Source of the DNA: Balanoglossus misakiensis | Taxonomy: Eukaryota; Hemichordata | Length of the DNA stretch: 64,000 nucleotides | Assembly: GCA_040954595.2 (NCBI GenBank) | Contig: CM082584.2 | Span: forward strand, 9,176,001-9,240,000 | Direction: 5' to 3' | Shown here: in pieces, positions 1 through 12,335 of the stretch | Numbering within the stretch: the first letter of the stretch is position 1 | How the letters are laid out: every line of letters begins with the position of its first letter | Made by a program: the position numbers and the translations under genes | The notes under the pieces: generated by a model | Database searches by the model: none | The model's input: the letters and a program-made list of their open reading frames with translations, nothing else | What the model was told of the DNA's origin: nothing

Positions 1-862
1 CTTTGTTGACTCCTATTGCAACCTGGGATCACAGAAATAAAAAGGCAGTGAGAGAGAGAGATATAGGACCGGTTCAGAGAATGTAGACATAACACATTTG
101 TGCAGGAAAACACAACTACTAACTATAAAATGGGTATTCAACTTGTTGCTCCAACAGCAAAAAATGTTCTGAATTCTGTGCTTAACTACAGGTGATTTCA
201 AGCACAGGCATATAATTGTTTTTCTATCTGAAGCAAAACTATGCAGTTCTAAATTCCTTTGCTTCCATATTCACAGCATATTGACACATGAAAGACCAAA
301 TACACAGCTGTTGGGTTTATTATGTTTTCATATTTATCAGATTAAAATAACGATACCGTAGGCCTCTGAATAGAGCAGTTTATAAAATCTACACCTTGTA
401 AAGACAACAAACACCATGGTGCAATGCATACGTATCTCTTTACCCTTTTTTTCCTTCACATTTTGAGGATGGAGATCCTGCTGTTTGTTTTACTGACTCA
501 CTGTCAGTTTGATGGTAGTTAGGTTGACATGGTACCACTTGAAATCAATGGTGACTATGGCAACAACTCATCCAGGCAGGGATAACTGCATGACTATGAG
601 TACCACAATAGATACTTTTCACCAACAGATATATGTCAAGTGTATATAACAGATGTTGCATTCATTACATACATTTTGACCTTTAGGACTGTCAGTATTG
701 AAATGCAACCAAATAAGGAATTTATTATAGGTGTTGAAGTGTCAGGTGACCTTGACATAATAGAATTTATTTCACTTGTATCAACCATTTTCATAATGCA
801 AATGTCTTAAGTTTCAGACTTGTCATTAAATTCTCTACACTAGCTAGAATTGAAATACTGAC
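1..862 (-). other. RAVER-like intron 4 (runs off the left edge)
   Basis: A GT donor (RC of ac at 861-862) follows the codon for Lys in RFCK. No convincing continuation of RRM3 could be read in the remaining 860 bases, so the next exon is probably outside the window. Confidence 0.6.
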
Positions 863-1219
863 CTTGCAAAATCTTGGGTTGGCATTTTGACTGACAGCTT
901 CCCTGAAGTCTTTGTCTGTGGTGTCCTTTGGTAGATATTCTACCAGCAAGCACTTGGAGTGTAGACTGGAAAAGGTGGTCAGACTGGGCACTGCCCAGTC
1001 TGTGTGCAGCACTTTGGTGCCTAGTTTCTTGCTAGCCAGCTCATTCCTGGCTTTCAGTGCTGATTCTGGAGAGGCAATAGAAAATTTGAAAATCATATTA
1101 TTAACGAGCAGAGTAAAAAACACTTCATTTTATTGCCCTTTGCTCATGATGATGATGATGATGATGGTGGTGGTGGAGGTGGTGGTAGTTGTATTGTTTT
1201 TGTTGGTAATGGTGGTGGT

Positions 1220-1285
<66 letters not shown>

Positions 1286-4200
1286 GGTTAAAGTAACCTT
1301 AGCAACAGTGTAGAGCTGTAAAACTCTAGACCTGCTTTAAAATCTGCACAACTTCTATAGTAGAGAATCTAGAATTCGCTGTTTCGTGTGTTTAGAAACC
1401 ATTGCACAGTTAAAATCTTCAAATGCTAAATACAACTCAATCCAATGCATAAAACATAACTGGTGTTTCTGTTATTCCCTTTTTAAGTCCCCAGCTTAGA
1501 GTTGAGATTTGTATGAAATAATATATAAAGAAAATCTTGTGATACATACAGCCACCCTTTTAAGAGTTCACATTATCACCATCAATTGCCGGAAGTCTCA
1601 GACTGTTTCATCTTTTCAGTTCAGCCGATGGAAAACAAGACTCTTAAAACATTTCATAAATAAAACCACAGCTTCTAAGTGAAATTTACTGCAGGGCAAA
1701 ATGCATGTGCAATAAAAGCCCCTCTTTATATCGGAAAAAGAATCCTCTCACCTGTGTTTTCATATTCAACAAATCCATATCCTTTACTGTGGCCTGTATT
1801 CTCACTATAGATGAGAAAACATCTATGCACAGTACCATATGACTTCACTAAATCTTCAAATTCTTGATGGGTGAAATTCAACGGAAGATTCATGATGCAT
1901 ATAACTTCCAACGGTGGCATCCGTACCAGTATTTTGTTGTCCCGGTGCGTTGTGTTATTGAGTTTCTCGATGGCTTTGCTGGCGTCATCTCCACTTTCTA
2001 GCGTCACTTGAGCTGTGGTGTGAAAAAAAAGATTGGTCAAATTAAAGGCACTGCATGCCGACAACAGATTTCACGAAATTACTGTAAAGTATCTACATGT
2101 CTACATTTTAATGTATTTTACAGTTTATTATCACGTCGTTTACAACTGTGCTAACAATATAGCTATTCCACTTCATGTCATATTGTTCTTGCTGTCTTCC
2201 ACACACAGTGTTGGATTGTGGGATTTCTATAATATGGATTACAAGAAACCCCTATGAAATTAACGGAATGTACATTGTATGTATGGAGTACATCTAACTG
2301 CAATCATTTTTCAATTATATTCCCAATAACCAGCAAATGCATTCAGGCAGAAGTGTCAGTATTAGACTGAGCAATATGCAATTTTAATGAAAACAAGGAT
2401 AAGCACGTATGGCAGTTTCCAATTTCTAGTCTGAATAACAAATATACTGGTATACAATGTATAAGACTTAGCCCATTTGCAGTGTTTCAAGTGCCTTTGA
2501 CCGAGTTGACATCATGGCACAATCATGTACATGTACTGTTGCACTGTACAATGGTAGAGCTTGTTTTAAATCCTCAAACGCAGCTACAGTTGTATTAAAA
2601 AGTAGTCATTTATCAAAACGAACAACTGTATGTATATATGTATCATGTATGACCATATACAATCGTGTGTCATGACAGTGCATATTTGATCAACAGTATC
2701 ATTAATGCACATCTAAGTTACTCATCATCACTTGTTTACTTATGATATAATATTATAAGCAAATTTATCAAAACAGCTGAATTTTCTTACATTTTTTCTC
2801 ACACTATCTTTTCATATATAACATCTTCATAAAATACATTTGTATTACTTTTATACACACAAGGAATTGATACTTGTAAATCTATTAATATTATTTCACT
2901 TGTTTGCCAAGGTTTAACTTCTCCCCTCCCCAACTTAAATCCACCTTTAAAGGAAAACCTTGGACAGACTGGTGTTTTCATGTATGTCTATTATAAAAAC
3001 ACTTCCCTAAAATGGAACAACTGATTACACATCTGAAAATCTCAATTCTCTCTTTTCTTCCAAAGGTTGTGCAAGACAAGTTGGCTCAGCAGGAGATGAG
3101 TCGATACTCAACACAAGTACCTGCAGGGTGTCATCACAAATCAATTCTTAAAGCTTCTCCAAGAGGTTTTCATCGTCATCATTTTCACCAGAGATAATCA
3201 TAAATCCTGGCTCATCATGTGGGGGTGACCTTTACTGGGAATGCGTATGCTTTGTGGAAAAGCTCTTGACGGAAGGGATTATGAGTGATGAGAAGTAGAA
3301 CGGATATAGACGCTAGGGAAGCGTGTAATACTTGACTGCATTATACAATATACATGAATGTTTTACAAGATGTATGGACTTGCTGTCGTGACAGATCTAA
3401 GCTTCTCCAAGCTCCTTCGATGAAGAATGGCCAATAAGGTGTACTTCCTTGTACACTAACCTAGGCACCCCTAAGGAGAACTTGTTTATGATGTATAGAA
3501 TCAGTACATCATTCATATTTTGTGCTACATATTAGCACGCTGAAATCCAGTAAGAAAATCCACCATTCTGTAACAGTGTGTACTATGTACCAGAGAATTA
3601 ATTTCAGTTCAAGGATGTGAAGTGAAACCAAGATTATCCGGCCTTGTATTTTCCATGTACATGTATGTGTGCCATATCTCTACAGGTACATTGTACACTG
3701 ACAATCACTGTTCTACTCCATATGTTAGCCATGAAACCATACATTTGGGGAACTTCATTCAAAACTGCCATCTGCCACCAGATAATCCTATAGGTTTATA
3801 GCCAAACTGCCATACATGCACAAACACATGTACAGCGCACCAATCTATGGACGGCAGGTTAATATCTTGTAATCGGTGCAATCTTCCCCTTTTGAACACC
3901 CAACCCTGCCTGCATTATTTCAAACTGAAACTGTATGTCCATGACCATAATAGACACAAAAGGGTTCAGAGAAGCGCTGCCGTCTGATTTCTTATCACTT
4001 TTTAGTTACCATGGAAAATTGAGACTGTTAGGAAATGACAGACAATGACGCTTGTGTGATGCCACTGTTTGCAATCAGTGTATGCTGGACGGAATATAAA
4101 TTTAACGGAAGAGATTTCAGTGCGCCGATGCTCGAGTATAAAAGAGATTTTTATCTACGCTCTCATGCCTCAAACAGATAAGTAAATGAAAACTACAGGT

Positions 4201-7200
4201 TACAATACATGTACAATACCCAGCATAAGGAACATATCCAACAGAGGCATAAAAAACGGAACATACAATGTATGACAGATCTACACAATACTGCTTAACG
4301 CCAGTTTTCACTTGTATAATGACTGTCGCGAAAGTAGTCAAGAAAATTACACTGAGTCCTAAATTTCATTTGTACATTCCTCAGAGGAATTGGTGTAATC
4401 AAACAGCTCTGATTGGCTGTTTGTTTGTTTGATTATACATTTAATTTGCGAAAGCTGCCAATTAAGGATTCCCTTTCCACATTCATCACCTTATATTGAA
4501 TTTTTCCTGTTCACGTGTGAACCGTATCCCTTGGCAACTGTTTAAATTCCTCATTATCGCAACACAGTTCCTTCTTGGGTAATTTGGGTACGTCTGATTG
4601 GATGAAAATTCCACTTCACTTGTTATTGTGCCTGGTAGAGTCACAAATGCTACTAATTTACACATATGAAATTATTCTCCACAGTTCAACGTACACTGTA
4701 CTACGCAAACCATTGCTACATGTAGATAAAAGTTTCAAATTTAATTGTTTTATCAAACTCTTCATGTATTTATTATTTGTAACCCTCCAAAAATGATGCT
4801 GGATTGGCTAGCACACCAAGATTCAAAAGAACAGAACTAACCACTGAACAACGCGACTTCACGGTATGCACCAAATGATCAACTTTTAATCAATTTAAAT
4901 AATTAATCAGATTCTCTTTTATCGGTCGTAAACTGTGAAGGATAGAGACAGCTTTGCAAAACAAATGTTTGTCTTCCTGTCGTCAATTATTCATGAGAAT
5001 GAGACAATGAGGAGGGAGGACAATGAGGAATAAGACAATGCTTTGACTATTGTAACCTGGGTAATCCAAACAAACATGACCAATTATCATACAAACTGTA
5101 CATGTACATCATTACATGTTCAAGTCCAGGCAAGAAATTATTATTTTAAGGGGGAAGGATTAAAGCTACAGGTAAATTTTAGTACATGGGAACTTTTTTC
5201 TACAAAACGGAAACTGCAAAACTGAATGATTGTAGTAGTTTTATCGTTTCCTACTTAGCCAAAAAAGCCATTTCTACCCTGACCCTTAGAGAAAACTCAG
5301 CATATTGCCTTGCCTATTGACAGCAAACGATTGAGTCAATTTGCTTTTCTTGCTTCCGGTTTTATCAATTTTCCATGCATTAAGAGCAATCTGTAAATTG
5401 CTGGAGAGGGAACTGGTACTAGTGGGAGATTGTCTTTGGACAAACAGAACAGCTCGATAATGTTACAGAGAATCTGTCCTCTGGGAAAATGCACATGAGC
5501 TTATTGGAGTCCGTTATGCAGTCTTCACGACTGAGCAAAATATTCCCAGTAGGACAAAACAGTGTGTGCTCAAAACAACCACATATACCACCTGCAGTTT
5601 ACTTGCATGGTAATCATTTTGATAATTTTCCGATCATATTCTTAGTAATTTTCTATTTAAAAAATATCAGAAAAGATGCGTTTCTTTCACATGTTTTGAT
5701 TTTATTAAACTTGTCTAACTGGGAAAATTACTCTTTTATTAATTTTGTCTTTTTTACCTTACAGTACACATACTCTACTCTTGAGAAAGGGTTGGGATTT
5801 GGCCAGGCCTAGTTTGAAAATCTTAAATGAAACAGTATGCCACTTATGAACTTTGACAGGACCCTACAGTGACCACATCTTTTCCTAATTTTCTGGTTTT
5901 GCATTTCTCTCTCTATTTTTCATTTTACAGCAAGACAAATAAATCCCACATGTATTGACTCAAATGAAATTGCTTTTTTTTTTCTCGTAAAATTTAGGTC
6001 AAGTGAGAAAGTGTTTCAGCCAGTTTAGTAACCACAAACAAAAATGTGCTGGTTAGGACTAACAGAAGATTGCTGTGGAAGATTTTGAGTACAGATTTGA
6101 AATATGAACATTTTTTTCTACAGTCATAACACAGAATGTTTGTATGACCTTACTGGTTTCTGTCAACAAGATAGAGGCATATATGTACGCATCTGTACTC
6201 TGTAGTGATAGCAACCATTCTGCTCACAGGCCGATTGGTTGTCGTTTTATTTTCGCTCAGTGCCAGCTGTTCTGGACTTCCCAGATTCATTCAAAATGTG
6301 CACAGAATATAATGCCATCTGCGACGGGTTGTTATCCCACTACATGTACAACATCAACAGTAGGCAAGTGAAACAAACCTGTTGTGTTTTCTGCCTAGGG
6401 GGAAATGATAGAGTCATCATATGTCACTTATGATTCAGTATCCAAAATTCACACAACATCACATTTACATGATTACAACACCAGACCAGAAAAAAGTGCT
6501 GAAATGTACATAAATCAGTACATTATACAACAGACTTATGACAGGCAATGATTTTCATAGTAGAAGGCGAATCTCTACAGTCTGTGATAAAACTGACATG
6601 TACACTACAGATGTACTGTATACCCACGCGTATATTTCATTGAAATGGATTCACTCCATTTGAGTATCAGCTTCCCTCGCTTTCAACACATCATCCTATT
6701 ACACTCTAGAGAACAATATACAACCAGATATTTTTTTTCCGCATTGGCTCTGACTGAGCCTACTCTCTAGTGCCTGCTTAATTTTTCTCCCTCCTGCATA
6801 GAGGATTTCGCTCTTTCATGCAGTTCCACTTCAGTAAGCGTAGCAAGCCAATTTTCTCTGCGAGGGATTTACTACTATTTGCACAGTGATGCCATCTGTG
6901 TAACTGGCGCTGAATAACAAATCCCTACGAGATGCAGCTGACACAAGGATCGCTCATATCGCTGCCAACTCTACAGGCCTCAATGTTGGATATTACAAAT
7001 AAATCCTTCAGAGTTGGAATATATCAGCCTCTCGTGATCCATTTACAAACTGAACGAACAATTTAAATGATGTGACTGCATGGCTTCACTTATGAATGTA
7101 CCGTGAAATCAATTCCAACAGATCAGATACATTGCTAATGTGATCATAAAAATTTACGCTTATCGATACACCTGAGTGTGTGAGTGTGTGTTTGTGTGTA

Positions 7201-9586
7201 TGCATTCGATGTAGGTAAAAACATTGATCCAAAAGGGCAAAGGCTAACTTGCACAGTTCTGACCATGCTACCATGGTTACCTATTGAATGTATGCACGGA
7301 CTACATGCTGGTATACATGTACTTTATTATTGGTAGCATGATATTATCTAAACCTTCAAAACTCACATGTCCATCTTCCCTGTTAAAAAATTTCATTTCC
7401 CCAAACTGTTCACTGGAACAAGTTTTTGTGAAAGCAAGTTGATTAACGTCAAGATAAATATTTGAAAGGAAAACAAAGGACTGATAACAGCAATTTAATA
7501 AGTGAAAAAGAGTGATTGTGGATTTAAAATTGTCAACATTAGTAAGTCAGCCTTAGTTAAAGTCCATACGGCTGCATCCTTTTGCCATGTTGTTAACCAA
7601 ATATGCCATCCAATTTTGTGAGATTGGATTCCAATCATTAAGCCTACCATACTGCATTTGCAAATGTTATTAATTCAATCCTTGTGAATGAATTGGGTTG
7701 AACAAATTCAGCCACGTACAATGTAAGCCTGTTTGTGTATCTCACTGGCAGCCACCATATACATTATGACTTGCATATTGTAAATAATTTATTTGTTAAA
7801 ATCTAAGTTGCTGCCAGTGTTTGAAAACTTGCCTGAAGTCAGATTTTGCTAAGCTTTTTTTTTAGATAACTCATTTCTCATTCTAAAGCACTCACGTTTC
7901 ATTTTGTTCATAAGCAGTTAATTTTAAGTACCACACCTTTTTAAATAGTGTCGGTACCTTATATTCAAGGGGACATCATACAATTATATGACAACACAAA
8001 GAATGAAAAGTATCAGAATTCATAATTCAATTGTTTGTCATTTCTTTTGGCCATTTAAATAAAGCATGTTCAAACAAATTCGGAACTTTCAATCACCACA
8101 AAGAATTTTATCTGACCATCTTTCAAAAACACCTGTAGAATTTTCAATACATACAGATATTTTACAGTATTGTTAATAGCAAACATGTACATGTATAAAC
8201 AACGTCAATTTCTATCCTCTGGAGGAATCATGAGCTTACAGCAACATGACCCCGTCCAATATGATAGTGGCTTCTATATGAAAAATGAAAATATAAATTT
8301 AAGGATAACATCAGCAATGATGTATGTACACATTTACATGTCTGCACTATGAAAATACCTGTTGATAAATGGATTTATTAAATGGTGCGGAATACTAAGT
8401 ACAGAAGACAGCAAACACATACATGTATGTTTACTGTCATTCTGTGACTATGTGGCTACACTAATAATTACTACATCTCTAAATCATTGAGGAATCAATT
8501 ACCTTTTCTTTTACTGCCTTCTATTTCAATCTGCCTCACTGCAAAACCAGTCAGCAGTTCTTCTAAATTCTAGTTGATGGGAAGGGTAACAGCAGGAGAA
8601 AAAAAGTTGAGTGAGTGGTTATAATGATGCATTGTTTTCATTAAAAGCGAATCAGCAGGACATCAAAAGGCTTCAAACAATACGGGCTTTTCTTTTGTTC
8701 GGTTCGACCACTGGACAAAATAATTATATACGCGATGCAAAGGCATTCAGCCAGAAATACCAGAACACCGTCACGGGCAGGTCAAACTGTTTTTTCCTTA
8801 ATCATCATCATTCACACGGTGGAAATTTATAAGATAGAGCGATATGATCACTATCCAGAATGTCACCGTAGGCTTTGCTGTTGATCTGCATTCAGATCAC
8901 GCTGATAAATCAACAATGAAAAGGCTGCAACGTGTGTGTACGTACAGTGTACAGCTTCGGATTCCCAATCGATTGTATCGGTGCTGGTATTAAATGATTA
9001 TGAGTAACCAACGACACAGGGAAAATTAAATTAGATTCAACGTAATGTAATTCTGTTTTCTCTTGCAGTTTCTGATATGCTTCTTGTTACGACAGACCGT
9101 GGAAGGAAACTCTCGAACAAGACTTTGTTTTCAACATGTGTACATGTACATTACAACAAAAGATAAACAGTACGCACATTGACGACTAAACTTACAACTT
9201 AACAAATCGATGTTCAAAATCATAGATCGAACATTTTCGATTGCTTTCATAAAACAGGCTGACAAGTCTCTTGGACTATATTGTGAATGTTGTATACACG
9301 TGAGTTAAGCAAAATAAAATAGTTAATTTACCTCTTTTGAAACGTTTGGTGGTAAGTTTTCGATAACAACCCGTCGTCGGTTACTAAACTCATGTTTTGA
9401 TCTAGACAGTAAAGCAGTCTTCTCATCTTCTGAAAGGCTGACCGGAGGCACCTCTTCTTTCCGAACAGAATCTACTTTCTCCTGGGTTTCGCCAGCACTT
9501 TGGGGTCCTTTTTCTGTCATAATCCCGTTTTTACGTACGAGGTTGTCTACGTTTAGTTTGAACACTGGCGCAACAGGCGCCGCCAT
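863..9586 (-). CDS. RAVER1: RAVER-like ribonucleoprotein PTB-binding protein, 5' part (partial)
   Basis: Multi-RRM RNA-binding protein. In vertebrates RAVER1/2 are PTB co-repressors in alternative splicing and also bind vinculin and alpha-actinin. Coding exons in transcript order are 9332-9586, 8503-8569, 1752-2012 and 863-1065, with phases 0, 1, 1 and 0 joining exactly. The visible 262 residues contain an acidic N-terminus, RRM1 (about 73-140, RNP2 VVIENLP), RRM2 (about 143-220, RNP2 ICIMNLP and RNP1 KGYGFVEY) and the start of RRM3 (CLLVEYLP). The lead-in EFSNRRRVVI resembles human RAVER1 QFRNRRKILI, and RRM2 HRCFLIYSENTG resembles ERCFLVYSERTG. The start is the ATG at 9584-9586 in a CpG-rich context. 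The rest of RRM3 and the C-terminus lie beyond the left edge. I cannot tell whether this is RAVER1 or RAVER2; it is probably the single pre-duplication orthologue. Confidence 0.9.
1146..1285. repeat. Compound ATG/GTG trinucleotide microsatellite
   Basis: About 7 ATG units at 1146-1166, a GGT-rich interruption (1167-1219), then about 22 uninterrupted ATG units at 1220-1285. It lies in the RAVER-like intron between exons 3 and 4. The plus-strand open frame through it, with runs of Met and Val, is an artefact of the repeat. Confidence 0.95.
2013..8502 (-). other. RAVER-like intron 2, 6.5 kb
   Basis: AT-rich sequence bounded by a GT donor at 8501-8502 and an AG acceptor at 2013-2014 (minus strand). 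Short open frames on both strands lack recognisable domains or consistent splice context. TACATGTA-type palindromes occur several times (near 2525, 3655, 5100 and 8185). I see no RNA gene or transposon coding sequence. Confidence 0.6.
8503..8569 (-). CDS. RAVER1: RAVER-like coding exon 2 (67-nt RRM1 exon)
   Basis: Short exon found by homology and splice phase. The minus strand reads ...AACTAG, then 67 nt, then GTAATT. It encodes 22 codons beginning NLEELL and ending GSKRK plus one base. That base joins the CT at the start of the next exon to make Ala, giving KAQVTL, aligned to human KGTAFVTL. It supplies helix 1 and strands 2-3 of RRM1, which would otherwise be missing between residues 85 and 108. 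The flanking introns are about 0.76 and 6.5 kb. Confidence 0.82.
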
Positions 9587-12335
9587 TTTGAACTAAAATC
9601 TCCCGTGGTGCACTGCTAACTACTTTATAACCTTTGACCGAACACTTCATCCAATGACAGACCACCTGTTAACATGATTTTGAACATGTTCTGGATTTAA
9701 TTAAAACGTTTCTGATTTTTTTAGTTGTTGTATAACGACTCTATTCATATGGTACATCCTGTTGTATTCACCAAACTTTGGTAAAAAGACAACGCGTGAA
9801 TTCGTATGGGTTGTTTAGATTAAGACGGAGGTGATTATCAAGACGGGGTGAAAAAAAAACCATAATGAATCAAAACCATTAGGAAAAAAAACGCGAACAC
9901 ACTGGCCAATTTATGATACAAGGACTGTGTAAAGTAGATTTGCGGATTTACTACAAATTTGGCATTTCAGGAATATCGCGATCTCCCATAGAAAAGTGTA
10001 CGGTATGTACCGCCCGGATGCATGGGCCACGTTTTTACAAAAAGACACAAATTTCGCACTAGTTTCGGTTACATTAAATTCGTATAGATCTTAGTACATT
10101 TCGTGGATCGACGGACAAAAAAAGTATTTGTTTATGCGATGAGCATGATGAGGTTTTAGCAAGTGCGGCTTGGATCTTTTTTAGTAACTTTTTAGGAACT
10201 TTGGATGCATCCCAGAGCGTTCATACTAAACTTTTTGGTCATAAGGTGACATTGCCAATCTCTGGGTTCTTGAAAAGGGGCTATTCTCGCGGTAAACCAA
10301 CGCGAAATAAGAAGAGGGAAAAACTGAGAGGTACAATGAGAAAACTGAAAACACACTTTGATTTGTTATTTCATCTTGACTTTTCGTTCTGCCAGGCCAG
10401 TGTTTTAGTCGTTTTCGGCACTTGAGGGCGCTACCAGTGGGAGCACATTTTTCACCGTCCTTCGTACTTCGAGATCTTCCGAAATGAGTTGACACATTTA
10501 TGGTCATCTCAAAACGCGACCACACTGATCATTTCCATGAATGACTGTGGTTTCTAAGATTCTGTAGTTTGTCAACCGTGGAAGATATATGTTGTATGGT
10601 TTGACAAATAGCGGCTACTTATGATCCACGATTTCAGTGTCGAGTGGCCAAAACATGTGCAGTCGAAGATGCTTTATCTCATTCTGCGGGATGACGTTTG
10701 CGAGCCGGGGGTGCTCTAGATAAGCTCTGAATTCAGAAGATTATGAGGTTATTACGAAAATACCGCAAAGTATGCACGAGGACATTAGCGCTGAGTATCG
10801 CCCGACGCGTAGCGGAGGGCGATGCGCTGCGCTAATGTCCGAGTGCATACTTTGCGGTATTTTCGTAATAACCTTATTATTATACATCTTACATCTCCGT
10901 TAGTTCTTGTTTTGCATGTTACTTGGCTTTCAAAACGCCCAAAATGCCGATACAATCGATCGAAAACCGCTCAGTGAGCAGCCATCTTTCTTTTTTGTTT
11001 ACGTACGTGCGCGTGCGTTTGAACGGGGGCACCTTGAAACCGTCCGCAAAACAACGCATACCTGTACACGGTGAGTTTGGGGCGCCTTGAAACTAAGGCT
11101 TATTTAACGCGCGTTCCGTACGTACCGTTCCGTACGGCTTTTTATTGCACGCCAAAATCTATTGTTCTCGGCACTAGATGTATAATAATAAATCATATGA
11201 GAACACAAATCAAGCGTACTGATTACATTACAGTCTGGATTTCAAAACACGTGTTTTAACAACAGCAGTTTGCGGTTAACAAAAAAAGTCGCACCGACCT
11301 TTACAACCATTTGCGGTATAATTGCGTTGATTAAAAAATAATCATCGTAAACCCAAGATAATGTGCTATAAAAATAATATCGCGTAGTGATTTCTTCAAA
11401 TGGAGATCACAAAGAAATCCACTTTTTGTTCAATACACGCTACCATGGCTACCGCAAAACAAGCGTACAAACAGCGCCACCAGTGGTGAATGAAGACTCG
11501 CGGCTCGTGCCATGCCACCTCTAAACTTTCTCAGGGTGGTGGTATGGAAAGTACAAATTTGATATAAAATGATATCATTAGCATTTTTTGCTCGGGAGGA
11601 TGTTAACATGCAAATGAAACACACTGTGCCATTGGATTATGTTGGCGAATCTTGAGTTCACAAGGACGTGATGATTAATTTTCTAAATGGGAAACAGTTG
11701 AACGCTTGAGTTCCTCTCTAATCTTATCTCAACTTTCCAAACATCTCTTCTCACCATTTTCCGAGTACAAATATTTTGTTCTGCACTAGAAACGGTCGTA
11801 AATCACGTCACGGTGGCCCGGCCTCTCCGGGTGTGCGATAGGCGAAAGGGGGCTTGCACTTGCAGACGTTTGTATCGGATGTCCAGTCTTCATGTGATCT
11901 TACTGGCGGACCATTCATTAGTTGTATTTTATGCGTGCTAAAAAGGTATTGGGTGATCGGTTGAAATTGCGCGGAGCGGAGTTAAGTTCTATACGGGCTG
12001 AAAGGGAGCAGGGATGTTGGTGTAAGCGTTCTGTAATGGGAGTAGCTGCCTGACCCAGCATGGAGTGAAGTCATTATATATACAGCGATTCAGAGAAAGA
12101 ATGTACAAAGAGCCGTGTATTTACGTCCAAATGTGTCAAACTGGTTTATTTAGGCAGTCTGTTTAAGTTCGCTCCACCGCAAACACCGCGTGCTATTAAG
12201 GAGAATCCCTGACACAGGCGCAGAGGCTATAGGATGCCGACCAGCTAACTGTTGCTCCTCTGAAGATACGTTTTGCTCGTTTAGGAAATGTCAAATTCCT
12301 TTTGCTAGACTTGTGTGCTTTTTTCCCCGTCAAAG
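9587..12335. other. Divergent intergenic region between RAVER-like and SVEP1-like genes
   Basis: 2.7 kb separating the two start codons. It must contain both promoters and 5' UTRs, but transcription starts cannot be placed by eye. CpG content rises around 9530-9600 and 10780-11120. It contains the foldback element at 10746-10874. No coding sequence was recognised. Confidence 0.6.
10746..10874. repeat. Foldback (long inverted repeat) element, MITE-like
   Basis: Two 58-bp arms (10746-10803 and 10817-10874) are reverse complements with 53 of 58 matches around a 13-bp spacer. Each arm contains ACGAAAATACCGCAAAGTAT. CpG content is higher than in the surroundings. There is no coding capacity and no clear target-site duplication, although both outer flanks are AT-rich. 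It is most simply a short non-autonomous foldback or hairpin repeat. Confidence 0.85.

Noticed and set aside
912-1223. Plus-strand open frame ending in Met and Val runs
   Set aside because: It is antisense to RAVER exon 4 and extends through a trinucleotide microsatellite; no domain or splice support.
10226-10525. Minus-strand open frame of about 100 codons upstream of SVEP1
   Set aside because: No recognisable domain, no signal of splice sites, and composition like the intergenic surroundings.
10428-11490. Two CCACTGG(T/TG)GCGC-like motifs resembling CTCF sites
   Set aside because: Alignment to the CTCF consensus needs several mismatches or a deletion; too weak to call.
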